A stretch of DNA of 13,447 nt, from contig CAJYIL010000771.1 of NCBI GenBank assembly GCA_913774795.1, forward strand, positions 1 through 13,447, given 5' to 3'. Made by a program: the position numbers and the translations under genes. This document shows positions 13,447-13,447 of the stretch, piece by piece. This DNA comes from Pseudobdellovibrionaceae bacterium (GTDB taxonomy: Bacteria; Bdellovibrionota; Bdellovibrionia; Bdellovibrionales; JAMPXM01). The notes beneath the pieces were generated by a model. The model worked only from the letters and a program-made list of their open reading frames with translations. It did not search any database and was not told the DNA's origin. Positions within the stretch are counted from its first letter, which is position 1, and each line of letters opens with the position of its first letter.

Positions 13447-13447
13447 T

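Overview
This 13.4 kb stretch is about 55% GC and looks like the end of a draft-assembly contig from a Gram-negative bacterium. Its first 19 bases match the 3' end of an Illumina TruSeq adapter, not genomic DNA. Several traits suggest a Bdellovibrio-like organism (Bdellovibrionota): a long exported tail-fibre-like protein of the kind common there, FliA-type promoters, a homodimeric GlyRS and PPDK. This is inference from gene content; no marker gene proves it.

Region 1 (1-1120) holds the C-terminal end of a LysM-domain protein. It converges on a small exported four-cysteine protein on the minus strand, and the two share one bidirectional terminator. A small lipoprotein gene follows on the plus strand.

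Region 2 (809-7246) is the distinctive part, a cell-surface locus. It encodes the lipoprotein, an outer-membrane beta-barrel protein with a long linker, a 1393-residue exported tail-fibre-like protein, and an overlapping gene for an exported beta-rich protein. Each of the first three genes is preceded by a near-consensus sigma-28 (FliA) promoter. The -10 box (GCCGATAA or CCCGATAA) ends 7-8 nt before the ATG, and no Shine-Dalgarno sequence is present. This suggests flagellar-sigma-factor control and leaderless mRNAs. The natural reading is a surface or adhesion module expressed together with motility.

Region 3 (7247-7815, 569 bp) has no convincing intact gene. It contains a minus-strand terminator, a possible broken minus-strand gene interrupted by TGA, and a striking inverted array of 6-bp units (GTTCNN / GAACNN).

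Region 4 (7816-13447) is mostly housekeeping: a Mrp/ApbC-type ATPase on the minus strand with no cysteine at all, a divergent small membrane protein with a J-domain-like end, glycyl-tRNA synthetase behind a leader with an 18-bp perfect inverted repeat and a competing hairpin, and pyruvate phosphate dikinase. The last ~100 bp may carry the C-terminus of a convergent minus-strand gene.
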